Source of the DNA: Candidatus Odyssella thessalonicensis L13
Lineage (GTDB): Bacteria > Pseudomonadota > Alphaproteobacteria > Paracaedibacterales > Paracaedibacteraceae
Length of the DNA stretch: 64,000 nucleotides
Assembly: GCF_000190415.1 (NCBI RefSeq)
Contig: NZ_AEWF01000003.1
Coordinates: 186,001-250,000, forward strand
Reading direction: 5' to 3'
A program made the position numbers and the translations under genes. Of this stretch, positions 17,547 to 27,421 are shown in pieces (within the stretch, counting starts at the first letter, position 1; each line of letters opens with the position of its first letter). The notes under the pieces are model-generated. The model had not been told where the DNA came from. It did no database searches and worked only from the letters and a program-made list of their open reading frames with translations.

Positions 17547-18136
17547 AAGCACAGCTTTGTAAACTTTTACTTGGATCCTGTGTGTTTTTAACGGCGTGTG
17601 GTCCTTTGATCCCTATCCCCGGTGAGGCCCCCAAACGCTATACATTATCTTATTGGGAGGCGACAGAAGACCGGCCTAAAATAGCGCGGCAGTTAATTGT
17701 GGATGTACCGACAGCCTCTATCAAGCTGGACTCACAACGGGTTGCAGTTATTCCGGCGTTCCAGCAAATTGATTATTATGCTGATATGGAATGGTCTGAC
17801 CGCTTACCGTTAGTTGTGCAGGAAGCAGTGTCTTATTCTTTACAAAATCTGCATGTTTATCGGGCCGTGGTCCGTAATAGTGACGGTATTGTTCCCGACC
17901 ATGCCTTAAAAATTGATATTCGAAAGTTTGATGTCGACCAAACCACTACGCCGCGGGCAGAAATTGAATACTTTGTTCAATTAATTGATCTCAGCACTCG
18001 CAATGAAGTCGCGAGCAAACTGTTCAGTGCTCATTATTACTTAACTCATATAAGCGCAGATACTATTGCCGCCGCCTTAAACGCAGCTAACAAGCAAGTA
18101 ATTTGGAATATTCACGAATGGTTGGTCAAAGGGTAG
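17543..18136 (+). CDS. ABC-type transport auxiliary lipoprotein (PqiC/YmbA-like)
   Basis: A 197-residue outer-membrane-type lipoprotein with signal peptide and lipobox LTAC (Cys19). After it come the RYTLSYW strand start, the VDVPTASIKLDSQRVAVIP segment and EWSDRLPLVVQEAVSYSL, which match the ABC_trans_aux family (PqiC). Such proteins are thought to accept lipids from, or anchor, MCE assemblies at the outer membrane. It overlaps mlaD by ATGA and ends the four-gene operon. No MlaA or MlaC gene is present here, so this lipoprotein probably replaces them. Confidence 0.85.
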   Translation: MKAQLCKLLLGSCVFLTACGPLIPIPGEAPKRYTLSYWEATEDRPKIARQLIVDVPTASIKLDSQRVAVIPAFQQIDYYADMEWSDRLPLVVQEAVSYSLQNLHVYRAVVRNSDGIVPDHALKIDIRKFDVDQTTTPRAEIEYFVQLIDLSTRNEVASKLFSAHYYLTHISADTIAAALNAANKQVIWNIHEWLVKG

Positions 18137-18193
18137 CTACTTTATCACCCTCGAATGATAAAGTTTAACCTTAGCGAATTTATGAAAAGAGAA

Positions 18194-18225
18194 CCTGACA
18201 AAGCTGCTGATAAAGCTTTGCCAGG
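18194..18225 (-). terminator. Stem-loop, probable terminator of the minus-strand lipoprotein
   Basis: CCTGACAAAGCT (18194-18205) pairs with AGCTTTGCCAGG (18214-18225) except for one wobble position. On the minus strand it is followed by TTCTCTTTTC and lies just beyond the stop of the converging gene. Confidence 0.6.
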
Positions 18226-18231
18226 AAAGAT

Positions 18232-19230
18232 TTACTCAGAACTATTTAAGTGGGAATTAAGACCCGTAAGAAGAGAACTTACGCCATGGTCTCCACTGTT
18301 AGCCAAGACTTGCTTCAACTTTGTTACAACGGGCACAATTAAATTGCTCCGATAATGGCCGCGCTGCGAGAAAGATTGTCCTAATTTATCTAGATCTATC
18401 TCTACCCCGTATTTGCTTTTTGCTTTGATATAGTAATCAGCCATGTCCCTTGCTATTTCTTCAATGGTATCCCTTTGATACGGGGTAAGTTGTTTAAGAT
18501 TACCATAATCATCGGTTACTAAGGTGGCTCTTACGGCTAAAGTCTTAAAAATTTCTGGATCATTTTCAGGGCACCCTTCTATAACGTGGCCCTCTTTATT
18601 GACAGTTCTGCCGCTAAAAGAGCGAGGAGCTATATTCATAGGTGTCAGTTTACCCACAAGGGCGGACGCACGCAAATTATAAGGGGAAGCTAAGTTACCT
18701 TGAAAAGAAAGGCGAATGTTTGGAAGATAGTGCCCTGTTGTATACACGGTAGGGATTTTAAAAGGATTATATTGGATAACTTGTGTTTCCCCTGTCAGAG
18801 TCATTATTTCCCTTGTACCGCCTCCTTTTGCTGGGATAGGGTATAGAGGAGAATAACCGGCAGTTAGAACTTTATAGGCGAGTTGTACGTATTCGTACCC
18901 ATGGCGATAGTCCTCATTAATACTCCAACGTGCCCCATCTCTCCTAGAAAAAGGGGTAAGAGTACCAACGATTGTCTCTTGGCCACGGGCCAGATCCACA
19001 ATAATCATTTCTTTAATATGATCAGGAAATTTATGGTCCACAAATTCAGCGCTAACACGCAGGGGATGAGGGGGATAATCTTTGCTCATACCCGGATAGG
19101 TATGGGGCCATGGATGGTATTCTTCAGCAATGGCGGAGGTGCCAGAGATTAATTCTTTTGTCTCTTGGTCCATCGTACACCCAATCCCGGTTGTCAATAA
19201 GGCTACCATTAAACACTTACTTTTAAACAT
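18232..19230 (-). CDS. Putative secreted lipoprotein of unknown function
   Basis: A 332-residue protein with an N-terminal export signal (KSKCLMVALLTTGIGC; the cysteine at 18 fits a relaxed lipobox). The mature protein has repeated aromatic segments such as YHPWPHTYPGMSKDYPPHPL and GYSPLYPIPAKGGG, and a helical C-terminus (LTPYQRDTIEEIARDMADYY). I do not recognise the family. It is divergent from the LHH nuclease gene across a 415-base gap, and a small palindrome GACAGCTGTC sits between them (19421-19430). A cell-surface or host-facing role is only a guess from the signal and neighbours. Confidence 0.7.
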   Translation of the reverse strand: MFKSKCLMVALLTTGIGCTMDQETKELISGTSAIAEEYHPWPHTYPGMSKDYPPHPLRVSAEFVDHKFPDHIKEMIIVDLARGQETIVGTLTPFSRRDGARWSINEDYRHGYEYVQLAYKVLTAGYSPLYPIPAKGGGTREIMTLTGETQVIQYNPFKIPTVYTTGHYLPNIRLSFQGNLASPYNLRASALVGKLTPMNIAPRSFSGRTVNKEGHVIEGCPENDPEIFKTLAVRATLVTDDYGNLKQLTPYQRDTIEEIARDMADYYIKAKSKYGVEIDLDKLGQSFSQRGHYRSNLIVPVVTKLKQVLANSGDHGVSSLLTGLNSHLNSSE

Positions 19231-19645
19231 TCTTCGTTTCCCCCATTAGGTTGAATCATCTATGCCTCACTAATATGGAGATAAATTAAAGTAATACAAG
19301 TATCTTTGAGGGATATTTTTCTCTCTACTAAGATTGCTTATAAATAGATTGGTATATTATGGATTTCTATTAATGACTTAAAAAGTAGGCATTCTGCACC
19401 CGCTTTTCGGTATCTTAAATGACAGCTGTCTTAATTACTTAATTTTACCTTTTTAAACCCTTTATTATAAATTTTACTTAAAAAATATAGAATAAAGGCT
19501 AACCTTAGATAGAACTGTATTTTTTCTCTAGTAAAAAGTAATAAGTTCCCAATTAATTAATAAAAACTATAACTGGGTCTTGAAAAGGACTAAGACTGCC
19601 CCCATATCAAAAGCTTGAAGAACTATAATAATAATGGAGGCAGCT
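19231..19645. other. Intergenic gap between divergent genes
   Basis: AT-rich and without an ORF. The only visible feature is the 10-bp palindrome GACAGCTGTC at 19421-19430, which could be an operator but is too short to argue from. GGAGG at 19635-19639 is the ribosome site of the next gene. Confidence 0.45.
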
Positions 19646-20449
19646 ATGGCTAAGCATGTCGCTTATCCATGTGTTTTTGCATTCATTTTCTGTAACTTTG
19701 CAGCAAAATCTGTGGAAAGTTTAAATGAAAATGAAGCAATTTTTAGGAATATTACATCTTCTGTATCACAGATGCAACCGCTATCTTTACTTACAGATGA
19801 ATCTTTTGAGAGTATCGAGTCTTTTTTAATAGGGCAATCTCTTAGAGAAAATAGCTGGGAAGGAGAAATAATAGCTCAAAAAGATGCACTAGCCGCGACT
19901 GGGGTTAGTGAGATGCCAGTATCACTTACACCAACTTCAGCACGCATTCTACATCATGCAAAGTGGGTGGAGGCTTTAGAAACCACAGCTCCGCAAACTC
20001 ATGCCGAGCATACGGCTGTCTTTCTAGACTCTCTGGTGCCAGGGGCTTATCATTCCCCCATAAAAGTAGGGACTAATACTTATTATCTCTTAAAGGGGAT
20101 TAGCCCTAAAGGGACACCACGACGTAAGGAAAATCTTACAAAGCTAAGAAAAGGAAAGGCTCCGCTATTAGTCAATCTTAAGACCGGGCAACCGATTCCC
20201 TATGAAATGCATCATGTGGGCCAAAAAAACCGAAAGAGTTCTATCGTTATGTTACCGGTTGAACTGCATAAAGAAAGGTCTAAGCAATTTCATACATATA
20301 CAGGCCCTTCAGACATTGACCGTAATGGATTTAATAGTGAGAAAAGACGGGTATTTAAACGATTAGCTGAGAAATTTGAAAAGCTAGAAAAGGGGGATCA
20401 ACAGATGGTGGGCCCGGCAGGACTCGAACCTGCGACAACTCCGTTATGA
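19646..20449 (+). CDS. Secreted protein with C-terminal LHH-type nuclease domain
   Basis: A 267-residue product with a signal-peptide-like N-terminus (HVAYPCVFAFIFCNFAA). Residues about 180-245 match the HNH/endonuclease VII superfamily of the LHH type: GQPIPYEMHHVGQKN with the paired histidines (189-190), MLPVELHKERSKQFH with two more, then SDIDRNGFNSEKRRVFKRLA. Such domains are common toxin tips in polymorphic toxin systems; here it is a stand-alone exported enzyme, and I see no immunity gene beside it. I chose the ATG at 19646, five bases after GGAGG, over 19634. The last 15 or so residues are read from the antisense strand of a tRNA gene, so the native stop may be lost. Confidence 0.78.
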   Translation: MAKHVAYPCVFAFIFCNFAAKSVESLNENEAIFRNITSSVSQMQPLSLLTDESFESIESFLIGQSLRENSWEGEIIAQKDALAATGVSEMPVSLTPTSARILHHAKWVEALETTAPQTHAEHTAVFLDSLVPGAYHSPIKVGTNTYYLLKGISPKGTPRRKENLTKLRKGKAPLLVNLKTGQPIPYEMHHVGQKNRKSSIVMLPVELHKERSKQFHTYTGPSDIDRNGFNSEKRRVFKRLAEKFEKLEKGDQQMVGPAGLEPATTPL

Positions 20450-20482
20450 GCGGAGGGTTCTAACCAACTGAACTACAGGCCC
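20406..20482 (-). tRNA. tRNA with CAU anticodon, probably tRNA-Ile2
   Basis: A full cloverleaf can be drawn: acceptor GGGCCTG with CGGGCCC, D-stem GTTC with GAAC, anticodon stem CTCCG/CGGAG around CTCATAA (anticodon CAT), T-arm GCAGG TTCGAGT CCTGC, discriminator A and encoded CCA. The CTCATAA loop and the TCGCAGGTTCGAGTCCTGC arm resemble lysidine-modified tRNA-Ile(CAU) more than elongator tRNA-Met; it lacks the initiator's three G-C pairs in the anticodon stem. It converges with the nuclease gene, which overlaps it by 44 bases. Confidence 0.93.
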
Positions 20483-20521
20483 ACGTATTTTATATTAATG
20501 AACAATAATTGCTCAAAAGTC

Positions 20522-20557
20522 AAGAAAATCAAAAAGGAGGCTTTTATTAGCCTCCTT
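20522..20557 (-). terminator. recA terminator
   Basis: AAGGAGGC (20534-20541) and GCCTCCTT (20550-20557) form a perfect 8-bp stem, followed on the minus strand by TTTGATTTTC. It lies seven bases after the recA stop. Confidence 0.9.
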
Positions 20558-20563
20558 ATCTCC

Positions 20564-21613
20564 TTACGCAGCGTCAGCCTCGTCTTCTGAGTTCGACTCA
20601 GAGCCGCGCATCATATTATCCGATAATAGGCCCGCATTATTACGGATTGCCGTTTCAATCTGATTGGCAATATCGGGGTTATCCCTGAGGAACTGGCGAG
20701 CAGCTTCTTTACCTTGGCCAATTCTTTGAGATCCCATGGAGTACCACGAGCCAGCTTTTTCAACCACGCCCGCGGAAACACCCAGATCAATAAGCTCTCC
20801 GGTTTTTGAGACACCTTCACCATACATAATATCAAAATCGACGACTTTGAAGGGAGGGGCCATCTTATTCTTGACCACTTTGACGCGGGTCTGATTACCC
20901 GTTACCTGATCTTTATCTTTAATCGAACCAATACGGCGAATGTCAAGCCGGACAGAGGCGTAAAACTTTAAAGCATTTCCGCCGGTGGTGGTTTCAGGAT
21001 TACCAAACATAACGCCTATCTTTTGGCGGATCTGGTTGATAAAGATCACCATACAATTGGTTTTGTTGATCGACCCGGCCAATTTACGCAGAGCTTGGCT
21101 CATCAAGCGAGCTTGAAGACCCATATGGGAGTCACCCATGTCCCCTTCCAGTTCTGCTTTTGGAACCAGAGCCGCGACAGAGTCAACAATGAGAACATCG
21201 ATGGCGCCACTGCGAACTAACGTGTCAGCAATTTCCAATGCTTGCTCACCGGTGTCAGGCTGAGAAATAATCAGGTTATCAATATTAACTCCCAACTTAC
21301 GAGCATAAGACGGATCGAGCGCATGTTCAGCATCGACGAAAGCACAGGTGCCGCCGACTTTTTGCGCTTCCGCTACGGCATGCAGAGCTAGAGTCGTTTT
21401 ACCCGAGGATTCCGGTCCATAAATTTCAATAATACGGCCGCGTGGAAACCCGCCAATTCCGAGTGCAATATCCAGTCCTAATGATCCCGAAGAGAGAGCT
21501 TCAATTTCAACGGTTTCACGTTGGCCAAGGCGCATAACGGACCCTTTACCGAAGGCGCGCTCAATTTGTGACAGAGCTGCGTCGAGAGCCTTTCCTTTAT
21601 CAGCTGTTGACAT
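20564..21613 (-). CDS. recA: Recombinase RecA
   Basis: DNA-dependent ATPase for strand exchange and SOS induction. It has the typical N-terminus [21 protein letters not shown], Walker [13 protein letters not shown] (about residues 71-82), the [20 protein letters not shown] loop, [20 protein letters not shown] and an acidic C-terminus ([12 protein letters not shown]) that modulates DNA access. I set the start at the ATG at 21613, where AAGGAG lies six bases upstream, giving 349 residues; the frame opening at 21637 has no such site. In many relatives recA is next to alaS; here alaS is 37 kb away. Confidence 0.98.
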   Translation of the reverse strand: MSTADKGKALDAALSQIERAFGKGSVMRLGQRETVEIEALSSGSLGLDIALGIGGFPRGRIIEIYGPESSGKTTLALHAVAEAQKVGGTCAFVDAEHALDPSYARKLGVNIDNLIISQPDTGEQALEIADTLVRSGAIDVLIVDSVAALVPKAELEGDMGDSHMGLQARLMSQALRKLAGSINKTNCMVIFINQIRQKIGVMFGNPETTTGGNALKFYASVRLDIRRIGSIKDKDQVTGNQTRVKVVKNKMAPPFKVVDFDIMYGEGVSKTGELIDLGVSAGVVEKAGSWYSMGSQRIGQGKEAARQFLRDNPDIANQIETAIRNNAGLLSDNMMRGSESNSEDEADAA

Positions 21614-21712
21614 ATTATTCTCCTTCTTCACTGTCAAGTTTTAAACTTTAATGAATTATCGCACACTTGGCGCCTTATGCACAGGAGATTATGTGACAAA
21701 TATTGTTATTTT

Positions 21713-22678
21713 TTACTGTTTACAAAATGCTTTGCGAATGGCTTGGAACAGGTAATTGTTCCACCACATTTTGGAAATAAAATTGGGGCTGCCAGCTTGG
21801 ATCCATAAGGGTGATGTTAATTCTTCCTCTGCATGACGATGAAAGTTATAAACGCCAAATTGTTTCCGTAATTCATCACGCCGGACAATCAGAATATCGT
21901 CAGGGGATTGGGCAACAAGCGGGCTTAATAGCGACTGATCATGTTGATGATACTCAAAAAGGGGATCTTGAAGAGCCCGATCTAAAGGTTCGTCTGTTAT
22001 AGCTTCAGCTTTTTGGCAGACATCAAGCCAGCGTTGGATAAAAGCGCGGGTTTTAGGGGTATTCTTGACGACAATAAAGAAACCCCAAACATTTTCAGCA
22101 TTGAGAATCGATTCCGTTACAGGGAAATCGAACATTTGATAGGCCTCTTTCTTAAGATGCTTTCTTAAGGGGGTAGAGCGTCCTTGAGACAAGACAAGAA
22201 TATCATGATTTTCCATCCTCTGGAGGATGGTATCAATGGGTTTTCTAAAGATAAGACCTGAATCGGCATAGATAATCACTGCATCGTCGGGGAGCTCTTT
22301 CAGGGTTTTCAAAATGAAGTATGGCTTCCACAGCCAATACCCAGCCCCTTTTTTGTGATGCAAAATAGCTTTATTCTTCTGATAAAAGTCGTCATCGATA
22401 TCGCTTCGGGTGTATTTATAGATGCGATTGAATCCCTTGTCGGCGGCACTCATGCTCAAAGAATTCTGATTCTTATAAAAAACTGCGTCTCCATCGGCGT
22501 AAGAAATGAGCACAATAGGAGTCCCCGGATTTCGATGAGCATTGAAGGAATCCGGCTGAGTAATCGCAGATAAGGGAGTAAAAGCAGCGTCAAGTTTAAA
22601 CAGCACAAGGTAAGGAGGAATTATTAAGGCTAGCAACAGCGTATAAAGGACCCAAGGTCGCCCCATCTTCGTGAACAT
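21713..22678 (-). CDS. Putative membrane-anchored glycosyltransferase
   Basis: A 321-residue protein with one N-terminal transmembrane segment (PWVLYTLLLALIIPPYLVLF). The rest resembles a GT-A type nucleotide-sugar transferase: VLISYADGDAVFYKNQ near residue 57, the conserved HHKKGAGYWLWKPYFILKTL, and the DxD-like VIIYADSGLIF near residue 137, then NVWGFFIVVKNT. I have seen this GAGYWxWKP pattern in uncharacterised bacterial glycosyltransferase-like proteins, so the activity is an inference. It stands alone between recA and cckA. Substrate and linkage cannot be told. Confidence 0.6.
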   Translation of the reverse strand: MFTKMGRPWVLYTLLLALIIPPYLVLFKLDAAFTPLSAITQPDSFNAHRNPGTPIVLISYADGDAVFYKNQNSLSMSAADKGFNRIYKYTRSDIDDDFYQKNKAILHHKKGAGYWLWKPYFILKTLKELPDDAVIIYADSGLIFRKPIDTILQRMENHDILVLSQGRSTPLRKHLKKEAYQMFDFPVTESILNAENVWGFFIVVKNTPKTRAFIQRWLDVCQKAEAITDEPLDRALQDPLFEYHQHDQSLLSPLVAQSPDDILIVRRDELRKQFGVYNFHRHAEEELTSPLWIQAGSPNFISKMWWNNYLFQAIRKAFCKQ

Positions 22679-22790
22679 ATAATCTCAGTACCTAAAAGCA
22701 TTTCTTGCAATTCTAGAAAAATTTGACCAAGTTGTCTATGTTTAAACGATGCTGCATTTACAATAGGAAAGAAGTTAAGCTTAAAAAGTC

Positions 22791-25133
22791 TTATTCAACC
22801 GCTAGCACTTCTTTAACCTTGGAGGCTAAATCCTTTAAAGTGTAAGGTTTGGGTAAGAAATGAATATCCGCGTCATCATCCAAGTTTTTCCGGAAAGTGT
22901 CTTCCGTGTAACCCGAAATAAAAATTGTTTTGGCGGTTGGATAAATATCACGAATGCGCTTATTTAAGGTCGGACCATCCATCTTAGGCATGACCACATC
23001 GGTAATAAGGATATCAAATTCTTCACCTCGTACAACCATGGCCAGTGCTGCTTCACCGTTATTGGCTTCAAGCACGGTATAACCTTTTTCCCTTAAAGCT
23101 CGGGCGCTGAACATTCGTACAGCATCTTCATCTTCCACTAACAACACTCGCCCCCTTCCGGTTAGATCCTGAATATTATGCTCAGCCTTAGTGGACTCTA
23201 TTTCTATGGGGCCAGTATAACGGGGGAGTAGAATTTTAAAAGTTGTTCCTTTGCCCAGGATACTTTCTACTTGGACGAAACCGCCGGTTTGTTTAACAAT
23301 ACCATATACAGTTGACAGTCCCAGCCCTGTGCCTTCGCCCACCTCTTTGGTGGAAAAGAAGGGCTCAAAGATATATTCCATATGTTCGGGGGCAATGCCT
23401 GTGCCAGTGTCAATTACTTCAATGGCTATATAGTCTCCTTTGGGAATGACATCATGACCATAACGCATCTGTTTTGGAAAAGTTACGTTAGCGGTTCTTA
23501 AAGTTAACGTTCCTCCCGACTTCATCGCATCGCGTGCATTTACCACCAAGTTAATGATCACTTGTTCTAATTGGCCCACGTCTGCTTTGACAAACCAAAG
23601 ATCACGGGCATGGATCATCTTTAATTCGATCCCAGCACCGATAAGGCGTCGCAGTAAAGTAGAAATTTCTCCCAGATTATCGGTAATATTGACAACCTTT
23701 GGTTGCAGGGTCTGTTGGCGAGAAAAAGCAAGAAGTTGGCGGACAAGGTTGGCAGCCCGGTTAGCATTTTGCTTGATCTGAATAACATCGTTGTAAGAAG
23801 GATCATTAGGCAAATAACGCTGTAGAAGTAAATCACAATAGCCGATCATTGCTGTCAGCAAGTTATTAAAGTCGTGCGCTATTCCCCCTGCTAACTGTCC
23901 GACTGCTTGCATTTTTTGGGATTGGATGAATTGGTCTTGTAGACGTTTTTGTTCAGAGATATCAATAAATTGTAGCATAACTTCTGCTGCTCCACCCTTA
24001 CTAAAGGGGCGAGAAGGATAAGCTGTTGTTTGCAGACGGTCGCCATCAAAGCGTACTTCAAAAGGAGACGTCAGGAGGCGTTGATCAAAAGCCTTCTTTA
24101 AATGTTGCTCAACTTCGGAACGTTGTGAAGTTGCAACCAGGTCAGAAAATCTTCCGCGCGGTGTAAGTTCTCCGAGCATGGTCGAAAAAGCAGGATTGCA
24201 AGAAGTTATATCGCCATATTGGTTGACCATAACCGCAGCAATAGCCGCATCTAAATAAGTGCTGTCCTGAATTATTTCAGGGGCAGACAGACCAGCAACA
24301 TTATCTAAGCGACATAAAATAGATGGACGATTTTTGGTTTGTGTGTCGTCTTCAGGCTTAAAAAGTAATGCTTTGAAGGCAGGGCCAAATTTATTGAAAA
24401 CGCGGACCATGCCCCGGCTCGATTCAGCATCTTTAATCAGGTCGCTGGCCAGCCGCCCAATGATTTCCTCGCGGGGCATTTCTAACCATTGGCACAGCGT
24501 CTGGTTGACCCCTAAAATCGTGCCTTGTTTGCTGATGTAAAAAATCCCAAAGGGAGCTTGATCAACAAATAACTGTAATTGCTCGAATTGGTGGCGTAAT
24601 TGATAGTAAGAGTCAAAATGGAGGGTCACATCGCGTAATATGGTGACAAAGCTGCTCTTTTCAAAAGGACATAAGGTAAACAGGTACCAGCGTTGGTCCA
24701 TTCCTAAACCATTACCACCGCTATGGAAAAGCAACTCACCGCGCTGCTTTTGATCAATCATTTCTTTTAATTTTTCAGCATCTGCCGGATCTGCGGCGCG
24801 ATTGAAAAGTTTACGAACGAATTCCAGCTGGTTAGGATAAGCATTTGGATGAGTCGACCATATAACCTTGCCCTCATTATTAAAGGTAACTGATTCAATA
24901 TTAGGGGCTAAAGCGCTAACAGCCCCATGGAGATGGCGATAGCGGGATAACAGCTTACGATTTTGATAAAAGACACGGATCCAATAAACAAGACCAATAA
25001 CGGTTATGCTGCCGATGCAAAGCAAGCTGATGGCTTCATTCCAGTCCTGTATAGTTAAGCTTAAATAACCAAAAGCTGCTGACCAGATAGCAGCTAACAG
25101 TACAATAGCAACTGAGACTAGCAAGCGTTTCAT
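22791..25133 (-). CDS. cckA: Hybrid histidine kinase CckA
   Basis: Membrane kinase/phosphatase at the top of the alphaproteobacterial cell-cycle phosphorelay to CtrA through ChpT. The 780-residue protein has two N-terminal membrane segments (residues 5-55), PAS-like regions (about 185-240 and 290-390), the HisKA box [20 protein letters not shown] with the phosphorylated His at about 420, an HATPase domain ([33 protein letters not shown]) and a receiver domain with the phosphorylated Asp at about 712 ([13 protein letters not shown]). The [20 protein letters not shown] segment is diagnostic for CckA. I see neither ctrA nor chpT in this window, nor a CtrA site in oriC. Confidence 0.95.
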   Translation of the reverse strand: MKRLLVSVAIVLLAAIWSAAFGYLSLTIQDWNEAISLLCIGSITVIGLVYWIRVFYQNRKLLSRYRHLHGAVSALAPNIESVTFNNEGKVIWSTHPNAYPNQLEFVRKLFNRAADPADAEKLKEMIDQKQRGELLFHSGGNGLGMDQRWYLFTLCPFEKSSFVTILRDVTLHFDSYYQLRHQFEQLQLFVDQAPFGIFYISKQGTILGVNQTLCQWLEMPREEIIGRLASDLIKDAESSRGMVRVFNKFGPAFKALLFKPEDDTQTKNRPSILCRLDNVAGLSAPEIIQDSTYLDAAIAAVMVNQYGDITSCNPAFSTMLGELTPRGRFSDLVATSQRSEVEQHLKKAFDQRLLTSPFEVRFDGDRLQTTAYPSRPFSKGGAAEVMLQFIDISEQKRLQDQFIQSQKMQAVGQLAGGIAHDFNNLLTAMIGYCDLLLQRYLPNDPSYNDVIQIKQNANRAANLVRQLLAFSRQQTLQPKVVNITDNLGEISTLLRRLIGAGIELKMIHARDLWFVKADVGQLEQVIINLVVNARDAMKSGGTLTLRTANVTFPKQMRYGHDVIPKGDYIAIEVIDTGTGIAPEHMEYIFEPFFSTKEVGEGTGLGLSTVYGIVKQTGGFVQVESILGKGTTFKILLPRYTGPIEIESTKAEHNIQDLTGRGRVLLVEDEDAVRMFSARALREKGYTVLEANNGEAALAMVVRGEEFDILITDVVMPKMDGPTLNKRIRDIYPTAKTIFISGYTEDTFRKNLDDDADIHFLPKPYTLKDLASKVKEVLAVE

Positions 25134-25165
25134 TCCACCCTCTGAGGCAAGGCTGTTTAAACTCT

Positions 25166-25399
25166 ATGACTATGGTAGCCGATGTCCTTAAAAAAAACAG
25201 AAAGAAAATGAGGAGCCATCAAAAAATTAAAGCGACTGTTAAGCTCGCTTATAAGAGGAGCCCAATGCGGCGTCTATTGAGAGATGTGGCTGAAAAGTAT
25301 ATGGTAGATCTTAAACACCATCCCTGTTATGAGATAGACTCGAGGTCAGTTAATGATAAAAAACAAGTTGATGATTTCATGCTTTCATCCTGTGCCTAA
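25166..25399 (+). CDS. Small basic ORF, doubtful
   Basis: A 77-residue frame rich in lysine and arginine in the gap after cckA. An internal ATG at 25265 has GAGGAG six bases upstream and would give 44 residues (MRRLLRDVAEKYMVDLKHHP...). It overlaps the next gene by 47 bases. I recognise no family, and chance is a real possibility. Confidence 0.25.
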   Translation: MTMVADVLKKNRKKMRSHQKIKATVKLAYKRSPMRRLLRDVAEKYMVDLKHHPCYEIDSRSVNDKKQVDDFMLSSCA

Positions 25400-25691
25400 G
25401 CTCGACCAGGATACCCTGATTATTGCGTGTCCAATTATGATCCATAACTATGGCCTACCTTATTACCTTGAAGGATTCGCTTATATGCGGGCAACCTATC
25501 CTGCCCTTGCATTAGAGTTTGCAGTTCCCGCTCATCAGGATGTGGGATTAGCCCTAAGAGCTTTGGCGGCAGGACTAAAGCAGGTCTATTTTGACCTAAA
25601 AGCACCGGCATGGGATCAGCTTAAACAGATGGCGGCGACGTATGGGGCTGAGCTGCGTGATCAAGGAGAATTGCATGGTTACCTGGATTAA
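25353..25691 (+). CDS. Conserved-looking hypothetical protein upstream of lipB
   Basis: A 112-residue protein, probably cytoplasmic. It reads like a real gene: balanced composition, ordered segments such as [20 protein letters not shown] and [20 protein letters not shown], and a GAGG site eight bases before the ATG. The alternation of hydrophobic strand and helix in the second half suggests a small alpha/beta fold. It overlaps lipB by 17 bases, so the two are probably co-translated, yet I cannot link it to lipoylation. I do not recognise the family. Confidence 0.6.
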   Translation: MIKNKLMISCFHPVPKLDQDTLIIACPIMIHNYGLPYYLEGFAYMRATYPALALEFAVPAHQDVGLALRALAAGLKQVYFDLKAPAWDQLKQMAATYGAELRDQGELHGYLD

Positions 25692-26292
25692 AGCAGATCA
25701 ATTCGTACCTTATCCTGAAGCGCTCACAGCTATGGAACGTCAAGTGAAGGCCATTCACCAAGGTGGGGAGGAATGCATTTGGCTGTTAGAACATCCCCCT
25801 CTCTACACCTCAGGGACGAGTGCTCGCCCTGAAGATTTGGTGCAACCTAATCGCTTTCCTGTTTACGCAACCGGCCGTGGTGGGCAGTTTACTTATCATG
25901 GTCCCGGTCAACGCATCGCTTATGTTATGCTCGATCTTAACCGTCGTTTGCCTGATATACGTCGGTATGTAGCAATGCTGGAGCGTTGGATTATCTTAAC
26001 ATTAGCCGAGTTTGGCATTGAAGGGCTGCAACGGCAAGGTCGGGTGGGGATCTGGGTGGCCACCCCCAATGGCGAGGAAAAAATTGCTGCCATTGGGGTA
26101 CGTGTCTCAAAATGGATTACCTATCATGGTTTAGCAATTAATGTGAACCCTAATCTTGATCACTTTTCGGGAATTGTTCCCTGTGGCTTGCCGCAGTTTG
26201 GCGTTACCTCCTTCCACAAGCTCGGTAAGATAATTTCTATGGATGACCTAGATCAAGCCCTCGAACGGGTATGGCCACAGCTTAAGCTATAG
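25675..26292 (+). CDS. lipB: Octanoyl-[acyl-carrier-protein] transferase LipB
   Basis: Transfers octanoate from ACP to lipoyl domains, the first step of lipoate synthesis. It has [14 protein letters not shown], the [20 protein letters not shown] core, the catalytic lysine in [20 protein letters not shown] and the acyl-cysteine in [14 protein letters not shown]. The start at 25675 is fixed by AAGGAG six bases upstream; the longer frame from 25642 is unlikely. This gives 205 residues, the family's normal length. It converges on bioF, overlapping it by 11 bases. Octanoyl and pimeloyl metabolism genes lie side by side here. Confidence 0.95.
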   Translation: MVTWIKADQFVPYPEALTAMERQVKAIHQGGEECIWLLEHPPLYTSGTSARPEDLVQPNRFPVYATGRGGQFTYHGPGQRIAYVMLDLNRRLPDIRRYVAMLERWIILTLAEFGIEGLQRQGRVGIWVATPNGEEKIAAIGVRVSKWITYHGLAINVNPNLDHFSGIVPCGLPQFGVTSFHKLGKIISMDDLDQALERVWPQLKL

Positions 26293-27421
26293 ATTGCTTT
26301 GTCAAAACTTCACAAAGTTTATCAATATTATCCTTTTGATGATGGGCTTGCAGGGCTAGCCGTAACCGACTGCTATGAGGCGGGACTGTCGGCGGGCGGA
26401 TGCAAGAGACCCGAATGTTATGATCAAGCAGATGCTGGTAAAGCCGCTGCGTGTGCTCAATGTCGTCGAGAATAATAGGAATAATATGAGTGGTGGAGTG
26501 CCCGGTGTTAAATCCGAGCCGAGCTAAGTTACAGCGAGCGTAAGCGCTTAACTCCTCTAAGTGTTGCCGCTCATGGCTAAGTATTGGAAGGAGCTTTAAA
26601 GCCTGGTGATTGGCGGCAATAGTGGCTGGCGGCAGGGCTGTCGAATAGATAAACCCTGGAGCAAAATTAATAAGAAAATCCTTTAGGGTCTGACTGCCGG
26701 TCACATAAGCACCAAAGCCCCCCAAAGCTTTACTAAATGTTCCCATGACTGCAAACAATCGCTCAGCATAAGCACTTGTTAAGCCACAGCCATTCTGGCC
26801 CACAACGCCGGTGGCATGGGCTTCATCCACATAGATATAAGCCTGGATGCTCTCCGCAAGATCACAGAGAGTCGCTAAATCAGCAGCGTCGCCGTCCATG
26901 CTGAAAATGGATTCAGTTAAAATGAAATGGGGATGGCCTGGCTTGGCATATTTCTTGATTAGATGCTGTAAATGATCATAATCGAGATGCTGATAACGAT
27001 ACTGTCTTACTCCCGCTAATTGGCATCCTTGGTGCATGCTTGCATGGTTGAGGCGATCAGAGAAAACGATGGGCAAAGCATTGTGATGCTGAGCATTTAA
27101 TATGGTCCCTAAGATGGTTAAGTTAGCCTGAAAGCCTGTATTAAAAATTAAGGCAGCTTCCTGGTTTTTGAGATGAGCGAGATCGACTTCCAACGCTTCA
27201 TGAGCGGCAGAATTCCCACTTAACAGTCGCGCCCCTGTCGAACTTGTTCCCTGCACTGTGATTGCTTCGATAGCTGCTTGGATGACAAGAGGATGCTGGG
27301 AGAGATTAAGATAATCATTACTAGTAAAATCTAACAGTGTTTGCTGCTGGCTGGATAATTGCCGCCAAGTTTTGGTCTCTTGTTTGGCGGCTAAGGCTCT
27401 CTGAAAGGAATGCGGGATCAC
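26282..27421 (-). CDS. bioF: 8-amino-7-oxononanoate synthase
   Basis: PLP enzyme joining pimeloyl-ACP and alanine in biotin synthesis. The 379-residue protein has [58 protein letters not shown] and the PLP-lysine motif [16 protein letters not shown] (about residue 228). The SGNSAAHE form and the short length separate it from 5-aminolevulinate synthase and from KBL. It begins with GTG, overlapping the stop of the hydrolase gene upstream as GTGA. No other bio gene is in this window, so either the rest lie elsewhere or the cell takes up intermediates. Confidence 0.85.
   Translation of the reverse strand: MIPHSFQRALAAKQETKTWRQLSSQQQTLLDFTSNDYLNLSQHPLVIQAAIEAITVQGTSSTGARLLSGNSAAHEALEVDLAHLKNQEAALIFNTGFQANLTILGTILNAQHHNALPIVFSDRLNHASMHQGCQLAGVRQYRYQHLDYDHLQHLIKKYAKPGHPHFILTESIFSMDGDAADLATLCDLAESIQAYIYVDEAHATGVVGQNGCGLTSAYAERLFAVMGTFSKALGGFGAYVTGSQTLKDFLINFAPGFIYSTALPPATIAANHQALKLLPILSHERQHLEELSAYARCNLARLGFNTGHSTTHIIPIILDDIEHTQRLYQHLLDHNIRVSCIRPPTVPPHSSRLRLALQAHHQKDNIDKLCEVLTKQSIA

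Noticed and set aside
18155-18355. Plus-strand ORF of 66 residues after the Mla-type operon
   Set aside because: It lacks a ribosome site, runs through the stem-loop at 18194-18225 and is mostly antisense to the well-formed lipoprotein gene.
20410-20449. C-terminal residues VGPAGLEPATTPL as a conserved protein motif
   Set aside because: This string is the usual translation of the antisense strand of a tRNA T-arm and anticodon region, not a protein domain.
26282-27421. 5-aminolevulinate synthase (hemA) instead of bioF
   Set aside because: The [19 protein letters not shown] region and the short length fit 8-amino-7-oxononanoate synthase; 5-aminolevulinate synthase is longer and has a different N-terminus.
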